This document shows positions 5,283 to 6,329 of a stretch of 6,329 bases of DNA, piece by piece. The notes beneath the pieces were generated by a model. That model was not told where the DNA came from. It worked only from the letters and a program-made list of their open reading frames with translations, and searched no databases. Numbering within the stretch: position 1 is the first letter of the stretch; each line of letters starts with the position of its first letter. Origin of the DNA: Bacillota bacterium (lineage in GTDB: Bacteria; Bacillota; Clostridia; Christensenellales; Pumilibacteraceae); contig WQZE01000064.1 in assembly GCA_009780875.1 (NCBI GenBank), positions 1 through 6,329 of the forward strand. Reading direction: 5' to 3'. A program made the position numbers and the translations under genes.

Positions 5283-6329
5283 TTATTTTTTTGTTTTTTT
5301 GGTGAAATCATTGAGTTTGCTGTATTGCTCAATTTTGATGGTCTCTTGCAATTTTTTGAGTCCCTCTTTTTGTTCTTTGGTGAGACTCTTGGGAACCTCT
5401 ACCTCTACGGTCACAAGCAGGTCTCCTGCGGTACCTTTACTGTTGATGATGCCTTGCCCTTTGAGTTTGAAAGTCGTACTTGTTTGCGTTGCCTCAGGCA
5501 GTGTAAAACTCAATTTGTTTTTGAGCGTTGGCACAAGCACCTTGTCTCCAAGTGCCGCCTGGGCAAAGGTCACGGGCAGGTCAATAAACAAATCAAGCCC
5601 CTTGCGTTTGAAAAACTTGTGCGGTGTCACCGTGATTTGTATGATAAGACTGCCAGGCATACCGCCCAACCTACCTTTGTCACCTTCGCCTCGCACGGTC
5701 AATTGCTGACCGTTGTCAATCCCTGCTGGAATAGGAATTTTGAGTGTCACGCTCTTTTTGGCACTGCCACGACCGCCACACGCACCGCAAGGGTCTTTGA
5801 CCACTCTGCCCGACCCACCGCACGCATTGCAACCTCGTTGTTGCACAATCCTACCAAACGGTGTATCTTGTGCAATCCTTATGCTCCCGCTCCCTCCACA
5901 AGTAGTACACTTGCTTGGGACAGAGCCATCTCTGCCACCACTGCCGTGACACTCACCACAATGCTCATTGCGTTGGAGCGTCATCTCCTTGGTCACACCA
6001 AAAACCGCCTCCTCAAAAGGCAGTGTTAGTTTTATCAAGATGTCTTCGCCATCGTTGCTGTTGGACTCTTGCCCGCCACTGCCATTGCGATTGAAAATAT
6101 TGACAAAGTCATCAAAAAATGACCCGCCAAATCCGCCTCCGCCACCACCAAAAGGCGAACCACCAAAGCCATCAAACCCCGCACCAAAAGGAGACGGATT
6201 GTCATATGCCGCCCGCTTGTCAGGGTCTGAGAGCGTATCATACGCCTCATTGATTTCTTTGAACTTGTTGGTAGCCGCCTCATCCCCTTGATTGCGGTCG
6301 GGGTGATATTGCTTTGCCAAAGTCCTATA
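5283..6329 (-). CDS. dnaJ: Chaperone DnaJ, type I (5' end beyond window)
   Basis: This co-chaperone stimulates the ATPase of DnaK and delivers unfolded clients. The visible 348 residues begin inside helix II of the J domain, so about 20-25 N-terminal residues are missing. The catalytic HPD triad is at fragment residues 9-11. A Gly/Phe-rich linker follows (about 45-70, including six consecutive glycines). All four zinc-binding CxxCxGxG repeats are present at 124-131, 141-148, 167-174 and 181-188, which marks the full type I form. Two client-binding C-terminal domains come next, including GDKVLVPTL, then a Lys-rich tail ending at a TAA (5283-5285). The frame is intact. dnaJ leads the visible leftward operon; by analogy with B. 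subtilis, hrcA, grpE and dnaK may lie to the right, outside the window. Confidence 0.97.
   Translation of the reverse strand, partial: YRTLAKQYHPDRNQGDEAATNKFKEINEAYDTLSDPDKRAAYDNPSPFGAGFDGFGGSPFGGGGGGFGGSFFDDFVNIFNRNGSGGQESNSNDGEDILIKLTLPFEEAVFGVTKEMTLQRNEHCGECHGSGGRDGSVPSKCTTCGGSGSIRIAQDTPFGRIVQQRGCNACGGSGRVVKDPCGACGGRGSAKKSVTLKIPIPAGIDNGQQLTVRGEGDKGRLGGMPGSLIIQITVTPHKFFKRKGLDLFIDLPVTFAQAALGDKVLVPTLKNKLSFTLPEATQTSTTFKLKGQGIINSKGTAGDLLVTVEVEVPKSLTKEQKEGLKKLQETIKIEQYSKLNDFTKKTKK

Overview
The window looks like chromosome from an anaerobic, moderately AT-rich Bacillota, most likely a Clostridia relative. Two things suggest this: a reverse rubrerythrin, a peroxide-detoxifying protein typical of clostridia, and the gene order dnaJ - prmA - rsmE - mtaB. 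That order matches the end of the heat-shock operon in Bacillus subtilis (dnaJ-yqeT-yqeU-yqeV). No species can be named from this sequence alone.

Layout. Positions 1-245 have no convincing gene. They hold an imperfect repeat of about 107 bp and a hairpin-plus-T-tract terminator that probably ends a gene left of the window. Positions 245-296 form a dense control region. A near-consensus sigma-A promoter (TTGACA, 17 bp, TATTAT) is overlaid by two palindromes that match the NrdR box. It drives a reverse rubrerythrin gene (376-933, + strand), which ends in a strong terminator (951-990). Positions 991-1573 have no confident gene but are not empty. They hold an orphan promoter, a leader with mutually exclusive hairpins, a perfect 14-bp inverted repeat made of two ArgR-box-like sites, and a GC-rich palindromic intergenic element. 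A bidirectional terminator (1574-1611) closes the region.

From 1619 to the right edge all genes lie on the minus strand, in transcription order dnaJ (start beyond the window), a small lipoprotein, prmA, rsmE and mtaB. They are read as one operon or the tail of one. prmA and rsmE overlap by four bases (ATGA). The encoded functions are a DnaK co-chaperone (DnaJ) and three modification enzymes of the translation machinery: PrmA on ribosomal protein L11, RsmE on 16S rRNA U1498 and MtaB on tRNA t6A37. The lipoprotein gene is an insertion into this otherwise conserved order. Its signal peptide is in frame with its body only if one base is restored just after the ATG.

The most interesting points are the NrdR-like operator pair on a rubrerythrin promoter, the frameshifted lipoprotein inside the dnaJ-prmA junction, and the structured, apparently transcribed but gene-less interval at 1080-1573. 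No complete new multi-gene system is visible.
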